Notes: generated by a model not told the origin, from the letters alone. A stretch of DNA of 64,000 bases from Bacteroidota bacterium (GCA_018268105.1 JAFDXG010000148.1:1-64000); one strand, 5' to 3'; counted from the stretch's first letter, positions 18,383 to 27,579 are shown. Made by a program: numbers and translations.

Positions 18383-19558
18383 ATGCAGGACACTCATTTT
18401 TTGCCGGTAAACTGGGTTGATGGAATGAAGATCAACAAAACGCATTTTATTGCCCAGGATAATGCGGTTACTTATCAGTTGGCCCAGCATACCGGTTGCC
18501 TGGTAGATCAGCTTAATTATGGAATATTGCCACCGGTTGGTGATAAAAGTGATGGAGTGAAATTATTTATTTCAACAGACAATCAGAAGAGGATCCAGGT
18601 ACGCATTCAGCAATGCCGTGCTATAACGGCTGGGGGATTTTATATAGAATTTAATGAAGATACTGCTATCAATGGAAATAATCTCATTTCTCCCGTGGTA
18701 AGTGAACCGGTGACCTTAAGAGATTTGAAATCTAAAGCTACACAGTTTTATATTGTTCTTACTATCAATCCCTATAAACGATTGCCTTTTGGTTTGGCTG
18801 CTGAAGGAGAAACTCCTCCACGTTTACCCTTTACTGTTCCTTCATTGCAGTTGGATATAATACCAGTAGCGGATGTAGCGAGAAATGTATTAGGCCCCAA
18901 TCAATTGCCGGTAGGAAAAATGACAGTTGAAGCGCAACATGTTTCTCTTGAAGAAGAATATATTCCCCCATGCACATCAGTAGGCAGCCATCCTGAACTT
19001 CTTGAAATACAGGCAGGGCTGGAACAATTTTACAGTAAAATGGAATTGTACGCCTTGCAGATCACGCAAAAAATCATTCAAAAAAAGCAGAATAATGAAA
19101 TGTCTGGAATAGTGCAGAAGATATGCGACAATATTTCTTTGTTTACCGCATCTCAGTTGGCAGAACTGAAATCCGTTGGTGTAATACAACGCCCGGTGTA
19201 TACCGTAAGCAGAGTAGCTGCCCTGGCAAGAGTAATTAAAAATACTCTGGACTGTTTTCTGGGCAGCGGTAAAGAAGAACTGGTCAATTATTTTAATGAA
19301 TGGTGCAATATAGGTCAGGGTGAACTGGAAACTACGATTGGCGACCTTTCTACGCTTCAGTATGACCATCTGGATATTAATGATTCTATAACCAGGGTGG
19401 CACAGTTTACCAAAACCATATCAAAATTGTTCTACCAGTTGTCGAGGCTGGAATATATAGGCAAGCGAAAAGAACCCGGAATTTTTGTAAAGGAAGAAGT
19501 AATAAAGAACGGACAGGAAGCATCTGTGCAGAGACGCAGAAGTTTTCTGGCAGATTAA
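18383..19558 (+). CDS. tssK: T6SS baseplate adaptor TssK
   Basis: The 391-residue protein opens with LPVNWVDGMKINKTHFIAQD, the W-x-x-G-M-x-x-x-x-x-H-F signature of TssK. TssK trimers connect the TssFG wedge to the membrane complex. The central helical region (IQKKQNNEMSGIVQKICDNI and following) and a C-terminal domain follow. It starts 9 bases after tssN in the same operon. Confidence 0.88.
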   Translation: MQDTHFLPVNWVDGMKINKTHFIAQDNAVTYQLAQHTGCLVDQLNYGILPPVGDKSDGVKLFISTDNQKRIQVRIQQCRAITAGGFYIEFNEDTAINGNNLISPVVSEPVTLRDLKSKATQFYIVLTINPYKRLPFGLAAEGETPPRLPFTVPSLQLDIIPVADVARNVLGPNQLPVGKMTVEAQHVSLEEEYIPPCTSVGSHPELLEIQAGLEQFYSKMELYALQITQKIIQKKQNNEMSGIVQKICDNISLFTASQLAELKSVGVIQRPVYTVSRVAALARVIKNTLDCFLGSGKEELVNYFNEWCNIGQGELETTIGDLSTLQYDHLDINDSITRVAQFTKTISKLFYQLSRLEYIGKRKEPGIFVKEEVIKNGQEASVQRRRSFLAD

Positions 19559-19628
19559 TCCAGAATAATTTAGATATCGCAATTGCTTTAAGTGAACAAA
19601 AGTTTTCAAAAATTCTAAATAAAGAGTT

Positions 19629-20147
19629 ATGGGGATGCAAAAAATATTAAACAGTAAAGAAAGAAACCAGGCATTTATCAAATTTCTGTTGTTTTTTACA
19701 GTTACGGTTGTGCTGATAGTAATAGCAGTATATTTCAATTTCAGGCTGCCGGTTAAAGAAAATAAAAAGTTGAAAGAAAGAATGACACTGCAAACGCAGG
19801 AGGAGATGAAACAGGAGAAATTTGTTGAGAATATGGATAAGGCTGTAATGTATCTTGATTCTATGGATAAGGATAAAAAGAACATAGAAAGTATAGAAAT
19901 GTTGCTTAAGGGAAAAATAAATGACCTTGCCACACTCGAAAAAGAGGGCTTTTCACCTTATGCAAGAATGAATAAACTTATCGTCCAAAGATTACTTCAA
20001 CTCAAAGATCAGAACATTCAGCTTTACAAACTTTCTGACAAAGCAAATACTTTGTCGGATATGGAAAGAAAACTTCAGTACACGGAGGCCCAACTCAATC
20101 AAAAGCAACAGGAGATTGATCAGTTGAGAAAAGGTGCCGGGTTTTGA
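19629..20147 (+). CDS. tssO: T6SSiii membrane protein TssO
   Basis: This 172-residue protein has a single transmembrane helix (residues about 18-37, FLLFFTVTVVLIVIAVYFNF) followed by a long charged coiled coil rich in Lys, Glu and Gln. This is the layout of TssO, another T6SSiii-specific envelope component. The frequent heptad pattern near the C-terminus (MERKLQYTEAQLNQKQQEID) suggests oligomerisation in the periplasm. It belongs to the tssE-FHA run. Confidence 0.78.
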   Translation: MGMQKILNSKERNQAFIKFLLFFTVTVVLIVIAVYFNFRLPVKENKKLKERMTLQTQEEMKQEKFVENMDKAVMYLDSMDKDKKNIESIEMLLKGKINDLATLEKEGFSPYARMNKLIVQRLLQLKDQNIQLYKLSDKANTLSDMERKLQYTEAQLNQKQQEIDQLRKGAGF

Positions 20148-20149
20148 CA

Positions 20150-20215
20150 ATGATCATTAAAACCATCGGTATAATAACTGTTGCTTTAGCTGTAAAAATA
20201 GCCTGGTCAGTTTAA
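20150..20215 (+). CDS. possible 21-residue single-helix membrane peptide
   Basis: Two bases after the tssO stop, an ATG opens 21 codons that encode MIIKTIGIITVALAVKIAWS plus V, then TAA. The peptide is almost wholly hydrophobic with two lysines, as expected of a one-helix membrane peptide. The position suggests translational coupling with tssO. There is no independent proof that it is translated. Confidence 0.3.
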   Translation: MIIKTIGIITVALAVKIAWSV

Positions 20216-20257
20216 ATTAAACAGTACCCTCCGGCTTTTAATGAAAAATAAAATTTT

Positions 20258-21028
20258 ATGACACGTATTGAGGCGCTCAATTTTCTGGAACTTTCTGAAA
20301 AAGCTACTGCTTTTGAAATAAAGCAGCGATTGCTGGAAAAAATGGATTATTATGAAAACCTGTGCCGGAATGCTCCAAGCGATTTTTTGAGAAAACTCAA
20401 TACGAGGCATGTGGAAAAAGTTAAGACCATTCAGCAGGAATTCCCCGATTGGGATCCCCGGAAACCAGAATTGAGTGTAGAATTTCCGGAAGATGAAATG
20501 GACAAGGCATTAAAGGAGGCTGAAGTGGCTGCAGGGTTACTTACTACACCGGTAATTATATCATCAAAGGATAAACGAAGTTTTATTAAAAAAGAAAAAT
20601 TTCCTGATCCGCCGGGTTGGCTAATAATGCATATGGAAGACCGGCCCTCAAAGTCTTTTGCATTATCTGTGGGTAATAATTATATCGGCAGAAAGGCAGA
20701 CCCTTTGCAGAACCCTTTTATTGTTATAGATGATGATAGTTTTATCAGTAAAGTACATGCTGTAGTATATGTTGAACAGGATGATCAACTCAGTTTTTAT
20801 ATTATGGATGATGCTCTTTCCAACGGGGGAAGGGAAAGCAGGAATGGTACTTTTGTGAATGGTAATCCTTCGCGTATTTTGCATAGAACAGCACTGCACG
20901 AAGAAGATACCATACAGGTAGGACATACCAAGCTGGTGCTGAAAGTGAATAAATCAAGTATTCAGCATATAGTGCAGGAGGTGAAGAAGAGTAAGTTTGT
21001 ACATACGATTGTATTAGGAAAGCCTTAG
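20258..21028 (+). CDS. FHA-domain protein with J-like N-terminal helices
   Basis: Residues about 1-65 form a helical segment (MTRIEALNFLELSEKATAFE and onward) that resembles the start of a J domain but has no HPD tripeptide. Residues about 140-235 are an FHA domain with IGRKADPLQNPFIVIDD, SRNGTFVNG and IQVGHTKLVL. The FHA part is predicted to bind phosphothreonine. In other T6SS types, FHA proteins take part in post-translational control with a kinase and a phosphatase, but neither is present here. It is the last gene of the cluster. Confidence 0.82.
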   Translation: MTRIEALNFLELSEKATAFEIKQRLLEKMDYYENLCRNAPSDFLRKLNTRHVEKVKTIQQEFPDWDPRKPELSVEFPEDEMDKALKEAEVAAGLLTTPVIISSKDKRSFIKKEKFPDPPGWLIMHMEDRPSKSFALSVGNNYIGRKADPLQNPFIVIDDDSFISKVHAVVYVEQDDQLSFYIMDDALSNGGRESRNGTFVNGNPSRILHRTALHEEDTIQVGHTKLVLKVNKSSIQHIVQEVKKSKFVHTIVLGKP

Positions 21029-21067
21029 GAGCTTCTAATATATGTTGATTTCAAATGACAAAATGAG

Positions 21068-21117
21068 CCACGAATGCACGAATGGTTTTTCATTTAATTT
21101 TCAATTCATGCATTCGT
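21068..21117. repeat. CCACGAATGCA element forming an inverted repeat
   Basis: CCACGAATGCA at 21068-21078 is followed by CGAATG and, 30 bases on, by TGCATTCGT (21109-21117), giving a 9-bp inverted repeat. It fills the gap between two convergent genes and may act as a bidirectional terminator. Related copies are at 11633 and 27509. Confidence 0.45.
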
Positions 21118-21123
21118 AGTCTT

Positions 21124-23487
21124 TTATTTTGTCTTAAGCTCAACATCCATTTCCTGCTGGTTACGGATAATCTTTACCGGTATATGACCTTTCCAGTTCG
21201 ACAACTGGTATATATCCAGCAAATCACGGATACTATTAACCGGTTTTTCATCAGCATTTCTGATTACATCATTAGGTTTCAGTCTTGATAAAAATAAAAG
21301 ACTGTTTTCCGGAGCTGATAAAATGATAACTCCGGTTTCATCAGGTAACCCATAAGCAGAACGATCTCCTGCTCCTTCCACTGATTTGATACCTCCGCCA
21401 AGAAATGCAATCGTAGCTGATTTTTTTTTCAAGTCCGGGTCTGTGATCAGTATTGGTATTTGTGGCAGCAATGCTAATTTTTTAAGAGCAGGGTTTTGGA
21501 CACCAAAATTATTCATCGCAAAATTTTGAAACCCCAGTGTAAGTGCCGGCGAACTTTGAGCTACCCGAAAATCTCCATGTGCGGGATCAATAAATACCGG
21601 ATCACCGAAAACACTGTGCGAATCTGTACCATTTGCCTGTGAAAATGCTAATGCGCTCTTGTCGGGAAACAGGTTATAATCAACCTGTTTACCCCATTCG
21701 ACAATTTGTATCGGGGCATATTTTTTCATCACAATATTTTTTCTGAAGACATCGCCGCTTTTATTAAACCAAACATGGGGATGAAAACTATTGTTGATGA
21801 TAATATTATTTTCCACCCGGCGGTAAAAACCTTCTCTCAGTTTTATTCCACCGTTCAGACAAAGGTTATTATAAATATAATAGTTGGATGAGCCATCATC
21901 AAGGTCAATATCCCAGCCATGATCGCACCTGAAGCGATTGTTTCTAATTATAGTCTGTTTCCTTGCATCAATCGTAATAAGCCAGGGGTAAGCTTTCACC
22001 AGGCTATCCATATACTTGCGGTCTGGCGCCCAGTACCTATCTCGTCCCCAGGCATTGAAGGAACCATGATCTCCTGTTTCTCTAACAGTATTAAATACAT
22101 CATTGTATTCAATAATATGGCCCCCAAAACATCCATCTCCTATATTAATTCCTGCACGGGGAGTATTGTAAATACTGTTATGGCTTACTGTAATGGAGGA
22201 AGCAATTTCTATTTCAACTCCTGTGGACTGTTTTTCAATTTCGCCAAGATCATGTAACAGGTTATCAGTTGCAATGCAATTCACAGGAAAATCACCTGTC
22301 CTCGGACCCGGCATCTTATCCATTTTATCGAATGATATATATTGATCATATTTGAATGAGGGTGATCGTACAGCGCTGGTACTACCGATAAAACATATAG
22401 CATTGGCGCCGGTATTATAAATATGACAGCCGGAAATAGTATCTCTTTTATTGTAATTGCTTAACATAATGGCATTGCCACCTATTCCTTCAAAAATGCA
22501 ATCAGAAATTTTGCAGGCTTCAGTTCCATCCAGCAATAGAGTACCGCCACGATATATAGTCCAGTCGCTTCTTAATAATGGTTCTTTAGTATCCATAAAA
22601 GTTCGCTCATTATGTGCAAAATGAAATCCTTCTATCTTAATGTTTTTTAATGGCGACTTGCTTGTTCCCCTGAGTTCAATACTATTTTTCAGGTTTGACA
22701 CCTCAATAACAGAATGTTTAAGCCTATCAGATAGTGCTGGATAATAATACAGGATACCGTTATTTTTATCGAGATACCATTCTCCTGTAGTATCAAGTTC
22801 TTCAAAAATATTTTCAACAAAGCGATAAGTGGCATGCATCTTATTGGGACGGTTGTTTTGCCAGCCGCCTTCCAGTTGCAGGTTACCCTGGCTGTCTGCA
22901 CCGTTGATCCTGTAATGGAATCCGCCCCATTCGTGTGCATGCAAGGCCTGTACGTATCCGCCTTCGGGATTTTTCCAGTGTTTTACCCTTTCCGGTGATA
23001 TGGCATCGGCAGCAGTGCCATGAAATACACGGGCAGCAGAGTCATAATTGGGATAACGTGCAAGAACCTGTAAGGTATCGTTTATGTATAAGCGCTCGAA
23101 GGAAATACCTTTTGGAACTTTTGCCTTATATATTCCATTGCGGTAGGGTCCCCAGGTAAGCTGCAAACGCCGGCCGGCACTGATAATGACCTTTTCCTGA
23201 CGGTATGGCTTTATAGTAAGCGAAGCAGGAGAAAAATCCGTTGCAGTTACAATAATTGTGGAAGTAAGATAATAGGTTCCGCCTCTGAGGTAAATGAAAA
23301 CCTGTTGACCGCTCTGTTGTGCTGCATTGTCAATAGCTATTTGAAGACTGTTAAACGGATCTTCAATTGTGCCTTTAGCTGATGATGTTCCATTTGACGA
23401 TACAAACAGGTTTACCTGGCTATAACTGTAACTGAATGTAACTAATGCAATTAAGATTAAAAGTATGGCCCGGAAGAATATATACAT
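21124..23487 (-). CDS. secreted right-handed beta-helix protein with C-terminal PDZ domain
   Basis: This 787-residue protein has a signal peptide (AILLILIALVTFSYSYSQ). An N-terminal RGGTYYLTSTI and PFNSLQIAID segment is typical of pectin-lyase-like beta-helix enzymes. A long beta-helix follows, with many N-x-I/F and ISGCHIYNTGANAICF-type coils up to about residue 640. Residues about 690-787 look like a PDZ domain (GLPDETGVIILSAPENS and LKPNDVIRNADEKPVNS). The first half resembles GH141-type (fucosidase/xylanase) helices, but no catalytic residues can be fixed. A beta-helix enzyme with a PDZ tail is an unusual combination. Confidence 0.75.
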   Translation of the reverse strand: MYIFFRAILLILIALVTFSYSYSQVNLFVSSNGTSSAKGTIEDPFNSLQIAIDNAAQQSGQQVFIYLRGGTYYLTSTIIVTATDFSPASLTIKPYRQEKVIISAGRRLQLTWGPYRNGIYKAKVPKGISFERLYINDTLQVLARYPNYDSAARVFHGTAADAISPERVKHWKNPEGGYVQALHAHEWGGFHYRINGADSQGNLQLEGGWQNNRPNKMHATYRFVENIFEELDTTGEWYLDKNNGILYYYPALSDRLKHSVIEVSNLKNSIELRGTSKSPLKNIKIEGFHFAHNERTFMDTKEPLLRSDWTIYRGGTLLLDGTEACKISDCIFEGIGGNAIMLSNYNKRDTISGCHIYNTGANAICFIGSTSAVRSPSFKYDQYISFDKMDKMPGPRTGDFPVNCIATDNLLHDLGEIEKQSTGVEIEIASSITVSHNSIYNTPRAGINIGDGCFGGHIIEYNDVFNTVRETGDHGSFNAWGRDRYWAPDRKYMDSLVKAYPWLITIDARKQTIIRNNRFRCDHGWDIDLDDGSSNYYIYNNLCLNGGIKLREGFYRRVENNIIINNSFHPHVWFNKSGDVFRKNIVMKKYAPIQIVEWGKQVDYNLFPDKSALAFSQANGTDSHSVFGDPVFIDPAHGDFRVAQSSPALTLGFQNFAMNNFGVQNPALKKLALLPQIPILITDPDLKKKSATIAFLGGGIKSVEGAGDRSAYGLPDETGVIILSAPENSLLFLSRLKPNDVIRNADEKPVNSIRDLLDIYQLSNWKGHIPVKIIRNQQEMDVELKTK

Positions 23488-23613
23488 GTCAGGGTATTTG
23501 ATTTCATGCCAAATTACTCATTTCCGGTTCAACATTTACGTTTAAAAAATATTTATATCCCTTATATTTCTATAGTTTTATGTGTTCATAAAAAAGTGTT
23601 CATTTAACCCGTC

Positions 23614-25077
23614 ATGCATCTGTTGTTGTTGAAATATTACCCGTTTATTATAGGGATTACAGTGCTGATCATTGATTTTATTACAGCGTACAGGATCATT
23701 ATTGATACACATAATTCTACTAAAACACTGGCTTATCTTTTGCTGGTATTTATTCTTCCGGTAATTGGCAGTGCTTTTTATTTTTCTTTTGGGATAAATT
23801 ACAGGAAGAAGAAGATTTATTCCAAAAAGGTAATTTCCAACGATATTCTTTACCGGAAGATCATGGAATGGCTGATAGGCAGATCGAAGAAAGTGGAGGA
23901 AGCTTTTGAAGCAGAATTGAAATATTATAAGGATATCATACATTTTTTAATGAACGATTCCAGTTCTTTGCTCAGCCTGAATAAGGTTACCCTGTTGCTG
24001 AACGGGGAAAATAAATTTGAGTCGGTGCTGGAAGCTTTAAAAAACGCTAAAACTTTTATACATCTTGAATATTATATTTTTGAAAACGATACCATCGGCA
24101 AGAAAATAATTGAGATACTGAAAACCAAGGCCGGTGAGGGCGTAAAAGTGCGGTTTATTTATGACGACTTCGGGAGTCATAGACTGAAAAATATTTTAGA
24201 TGAACTAAGATCAGCAGGGATTGAGATTTTTCCGTTTTATAAAATCAGATTTTTCTTTTTGGCCAACAGGATCAATTACCGCAATCACCGGAAAATAATA
24301 GTGATAGATGGAGTAACAGGTTTTATTGGTGGTATTAATGTAAGTGATCGTTATATCAATACCGGTGATAAAAACAAATTATACTGGAGAGATACACATC
24401 TTAAAATTGAAGGTCCGGCTGTGAATAATCTTCAGTATCATTTTATTGCCAACTGGAACTTTGCTTCTAATTCTGTACTTGATGTTCAACCGTATTATTT
24501 TCCGTTGAACTTCTCAGGTAAGAAAGGAAATGAGCTTGTTCAGATTGTTCCCGGCGGACCTGATTATCCTTCGTCAGGTATTATGCTTAGCTTCTTTACG
24601 GCTATAGTAATGGCCAGACAAAGAATATACATCACTTCTCCGTATTTTATTCCAAATGACAGTATATGCGATGCACTGCGCAAGGCTGCACTTAGCGGGA
24701 AGGATGTGCGTTTGCTTTTGCCCGGCATATCAGATTCCCGTATAGTGAATGCAGCAGCCCGTTCTTATTTTTATGATATGCTTAAAAATAACGTGAAAAT
24801 TTATCTCTACCAGAAAGGATTTATCCATGCCAAAACTATGGTGGTGGATGATATGATATCTATAGTGGGTACGGCAAATATGGATGTACGTAGTTTTGAT
24901 CTCAATTTTGAAATCAATGCAGTAGTCTACGGAAAAGAAATTAACCGTCAGCTTACTGAGGCATTTATGGAAGATCTTACCTGTAGTGAAGAAATTACCT
25001 TTCAAAGTTGGTTGAAACGTGGTTCGGTACAACGATTTGTAGATGCTTCAGCAAGGCTGCTTTCACCATTATTATAA
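23614..25077 (+). CDS. cls: cardiolipin synthase (phospholipase D family)
   Basis: The 487-residue protein has two N-terminal transmembrane helices (about 5-25 and 38-57) and two HKD catalytic motifs: HRKIIVID near residue 227 and HAKTMVVD near residue 405. This is the standard layout of ClsA-type cardiolipin synthases, which condense two phosphatidylglycerol molecules at the inner membrane. Its stop codon directly abuts the stop codon of the convergent acetyltransferase gene. Confidence 0.92.
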   Translation: MHLLLLKYYPFIIGITVLIIDFITAYRIIIDTHNSTKTLAYLLLVFILPVIGSAFYFSFGINYRKKKIYSKKVISNDILYRKIMEWLIGRSKKVEEAFEAELKYYKDIIHFLMNDSSSLLSLNKVTLLLNGENKFESVLEALKNAKTFIHLEYYIFENDTIGKKIIEILKTKAGEGVKVRFIYDDFGSHRLKNILDELRSAGIEIFPFYKIRFFFLANRINYRNHRKIIVIDGVTGFIGGINVSDRYINTGDKNKLYWRDTHLKIEGPAVNNLQYHFIANWNFASNSVLDVQPYYFPLNFSGKKGNELVQIVPGGPDYPSSGIMLSFFTAIVMARQRIYITSPYFIPNDSICDALRKAALSGKDVRLLLPGISDSRIVNAAARSYFYDMLKNNVKIYLYQKGFIHAKTMVVDDMISIVGTANMDVRSFDLNFEINAVVYGKEINRQLTEAFMEDLTCSEEITFQSWLKRGSVQRFVDASARLLSPLL

Positions 25078-25578
25078 TTATCTCAATTTCTTTTCCATCA
25101 CATAGTCATTCATGAAATAGCCATTGCCAATATCAATATCCTCGGTGTTTATTATTTTGAACCCCAGCTTCTCATAAAAAGCTTTTGCAGGATTGTGCCT
25201 GTTAACATTTAGTTCAAGTGTCTGAGCGCCTTTTGGTATAATCAATTGTATAATATGATCAATTATTTTTTTCCCGGTTCCTTTTCCCTGCATAGTGGTA
25301 AGGACATAAATCTTATGCAACCTGTACGCTTTACTGTTATTTTCTTTTTGTGAGAAAGATGCAAAACCTACCGGCTGTTCTTCTTCGTAAACTATAATAA
25401 AATTATGATGCTGTTTCAGCATTTGTTTTTCAAGTGAGGCAGGGCTATACATCATCTCCAGCATATAATCAATCTGTCCTTTAGTTAAAATAGAACTATA
25501 GGTCTGCGGCCAAATTGAAAAAGTCAATTCTCTGATTAAAGGTATATCACTGTTTTTACCCTGATGAAATGTTAGCAT
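25078..25578 (-). CDS. GNAT-family N-acetyltransferase
   Basis: The 166-residue protein has the GNAT acetyl-CoA-binding motif A (LHKIYVLTTMQGKGTGKKII, with the Q-x-x-G-x-G/K loop) and motif B (NPAKAFYEKLGFKIINTE). The length and the MNDYVMEKKL ending fit the small-molecule or peptide acetyltransferase group. The substrate is unknown. It is cytoplasmic. Confidence 0.88.
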   Translation of the reverse strand: MLTFHQGKNSDIPLIRELTFSIWPQTYSSILTKGQIDYMLEMMYSPASLEKQMLKQHHNFIIVYEEEQPVGFASFSQKENNSKAYRLHKIYVLTTMQGKGTGKKIIDHIIQLIIPKGAQTLELNVNRHNPAKAFYEKLGFKIINTEDIDIGNGYFMNDYVMEKKLR

Positions 25579-25651
25579 TTATTAAATTGTTTTCTCATTT
25601 AAAAAAAGAAAAGATGCTTAAAGTCTTATTGCAATGAAAGAGAAAGCAAAG

Positions 25652-26878
25652 CTACTCTGAATGAGTGTTTAGCATTCTTCTAACTAGTTTTAATTTGCCA
25701 TCTGCCGGTGGTATAGATATCCCCAAAATTTGTGCTATCAAGGGATATATAGATATATTAAGAAATGTTTTTTGTACATATCCTTTTTTAAATGCCGGTC
25801 CCGTTGCATAAAAGATAGCCCACATATCTTTATTTTCATTATCGTATCCGTGGTTCCCTTTTTTAATTTTCTCCGGGGGATTGGTGATAATTGACCATCC
25901 GCTTTCAGCTACAACAGTAAAGTCAAGACAACGCGGATTTTTACCAAAATGGAACCTTCGGGGCATGTATTTTGATACATATCCTTTTGTATGTGGAATA
26001 GTAACGATAACGGATTGTATACTGTCGTAATATTCAGGCTTAGCTTTAAGAAAGACCACCGGGCTACCCATTGTTTCCGGGTTGGCGAGCCATCTTGCCG
26101 GGATATATTCTTCAAGTGAAATTGATCTCGTATTACTGGTTTCTACCAGCCCGTGATCGGAAACTATGATAAGGTTTACCTGGTCTGCAATGGGCAGTGC
26201 ATTGATGGCACATCGCAATACGCCAACCAGGCTGTCTGCTAACAGTACCTGTTGCTTAGCTTCTTCAGACCATGGCCCAAATTCATGCTCGTCCATGTCC
26301 GGCTGCTCAAGATATAGGGCAATAAAATGCGGTCGGTTTTCCGGGGGGAGTTGCAACCAGTACACTACACTGTCAAGCCTTTGTGCTAATGTGGTTTGTT
26401 TGTCATATTTTTTCCAAATTGAGGGATACTTACCGTGTACAGGTACATCAGATCCTGGCCAAAAATAAGCAGCAGTTTTTATGCCCTGTGCTTCAGCTAC
26501 ATTCCAGATAGGTTCTCCTCCATAAAATACCGGATTAAATTTTTCTTTTGATCCGAGTGCAAATACTTTACCTGAAGCAGGATCATAAAATTTATTGGCA
26601 ACAATACCATGATGATCGGGATACAAACCTGTTACAATGCTGTAATGGTTGGGGAATGTTTTTGTAGGAAAACAGGGGAGCAGTGCTTTCGCCCGCACTC
26701 CATCTTTTGCTATGCTGTCCAGGTTAGGTGTAGGATATTTTTCAGGAAAATCGTGCCGGAAGCCATCCAGTGAAAGAAGAACTATATATGGCTTTTCATT
26801 TTGCTGAGAATATCCTGTAATTATAATGAGTGATAACAGGCAAACCGATACAAGTTCTTTTGTTAAAAAACGTAACAT
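25652..26878 (-). CDS. secreted ENPP-type phosphodiesterase/nucleotide pyrophosphatase
   Basis: The 408-residue protein has a signal peptide ending near SQQNE. It shows the alkaline-phosphatase superfamily active site of nucleotide pyrophosphatases: metal ligand in LLSLDGF (about D38), nucleophile T74 in PTKTFPNHYS, then TGLYPDHHGI, LEQPDMDEHEFG, VSDHGL and NHGYDNE, which supply the remaining metal ligands. It likely hydrolyses phosphodiester or pyrophosphate bonds in the periplasm. It lies 28 bases from the next upstream gene, so the two may be co-transcribed. Confidence 0.9.
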   Translation of the reverse strand: MLRFLTKELVSVCLLSLIIITGYSQQNEKPYIVLLSLDGFRHDFPEKYPTPNLDSIAKDGVRAKALLPCFPTKTFPNHYSIVTGLYPDHHGIVANKFYDPASGKVFALGSKEKFNPVFYGGEPIWNVAEAQGIKTAAYFWPGSDVPVHGKYPSIWKKYDKQTTLAQRLDSVVYWLQLPPENRPHFIALYLEQPDMDEHEFGPWSEEAKQQVLLADSLVGVLRCAINALPIADQVNLIIVSDHGLVETSNTRSISLEEYIPARWLANPETMGSPVVFLKAKPEYYDSIQSVIVTIPHTKGYVSKYMPRRFHFGKNPRCLDFTVVAESGWSIITNPPEKIKKGNHGYDNENKDMWAIFYATGPAFKKGYVQKTFLNISIYPLIAQILGISIPPADGKLKLVRRMLNTHSE

Positions 26879-26906
26879 TATTATATAATGCTTTTATGAA
26901 TACCAG

Positions 26907-27371
26907 TTAAAACAAAGCCCTTCCTGCAGTAGGAAGATAAGGCCAGGGAATAGCAAGAAGGATAATTATCAATGCTGCCAAAAACCAGTTACGCATCGTT
27001 TTGAACTTTTCTTTATCTGTATGTTTCTTTTTTGTTTTTGCCGAACCGATAGTGATGAATATAACGGCAAGAAGCATGAATACAAAATGGAAGAGTCCGA
27101 AAAACATGGGGGCTTCCTGGGTAATGGCAGTGCCGGGGTTTCCCCAGAAAAACTTCACCAGTGGACTTTGTATATAAAGAATAAGGCCGATAATCAATTG
27201 TAGGTGGGTAAAGATAACTGTGAGTAACCGAAGGGTATTATCTGATTTTGTAAAGGGTTTGTTGCCTGTGTTGCCTGTAAATGCTTTGTAAATAGCTACA
27301 AGAAGAATAATTAACAGCAGCCAGCGAAATCCTGAATGTGCATGTAAAAGGATTGAAAAAAAAGGACTCAT
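26907..27371 (-). CDS. four-helix membrane protein, cytochrome b-like
   Basis: The 154-residue protein contains four predicted transmembrane helices. It begins LLHAHSGFRWLLLIILLVAI and has further His residues in helix 2 (FTHLQLIIGLILYI) and helix 3 (FFGLFHFVFMLLAVIFI). The paired histidines suggest a heme-binding b-type bundle, and similar proteins are often labelled cytochrome B in Bacteroidota. No function is proven. Confidence 0.65.
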   Translation of the reverse strand: MSPFFSILLHAHSGFRWLLLIILLVAIYKAFTGNTGNKPFTKSDNTLRLLTVIFTHLQLIIGLILYIQSPLVKFFWGNPGTAITQEAPMFFGLFHFVFMLLAVIFITIGSAKTKKKHTDKEKFKTMRNWFLAALIIILLAIPWPYLPTAGRALF

Positions 27372-27508
27372 GAATTATGTATATTTTGTTGCAAAGATGC
27401 AGCTTATTCCTGTACTGTACAACAAAAGAAGATATTACAGCAGACCCAGTGTCCGGCATTGATCGGGATGTTGTTAGAATACAATAGTTAGCTGATTAAC
27501 AAAAGGAG

Positions 27509-27519
27509 TCACGAATGCA
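27509..27519. repeat. CACGAATGCA element downstream of smc
   Basis: TCACGAATGCA lies about 60 bases beyond the smc stop codon (27580 on the minus strand). It is the third copy of the element also seen at 11633 and 21068. Confidence 0.4.
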
Positions 27520-27579
27520 CAAATGTTTTTCCAAATGCATATTCCTGCATCCTTTACATTGATATTAAGGTGAAGCATT

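Noticed and set aside
13343-21028. The cluster as an extracellular contractile injection system (eCIS) rather than T6SS
   Set aside because: TssK, TssF, TssG and the membrane proteins TssN and TssO are T6SS-specific; eCIS lack a membrane anchor complex of this kind.
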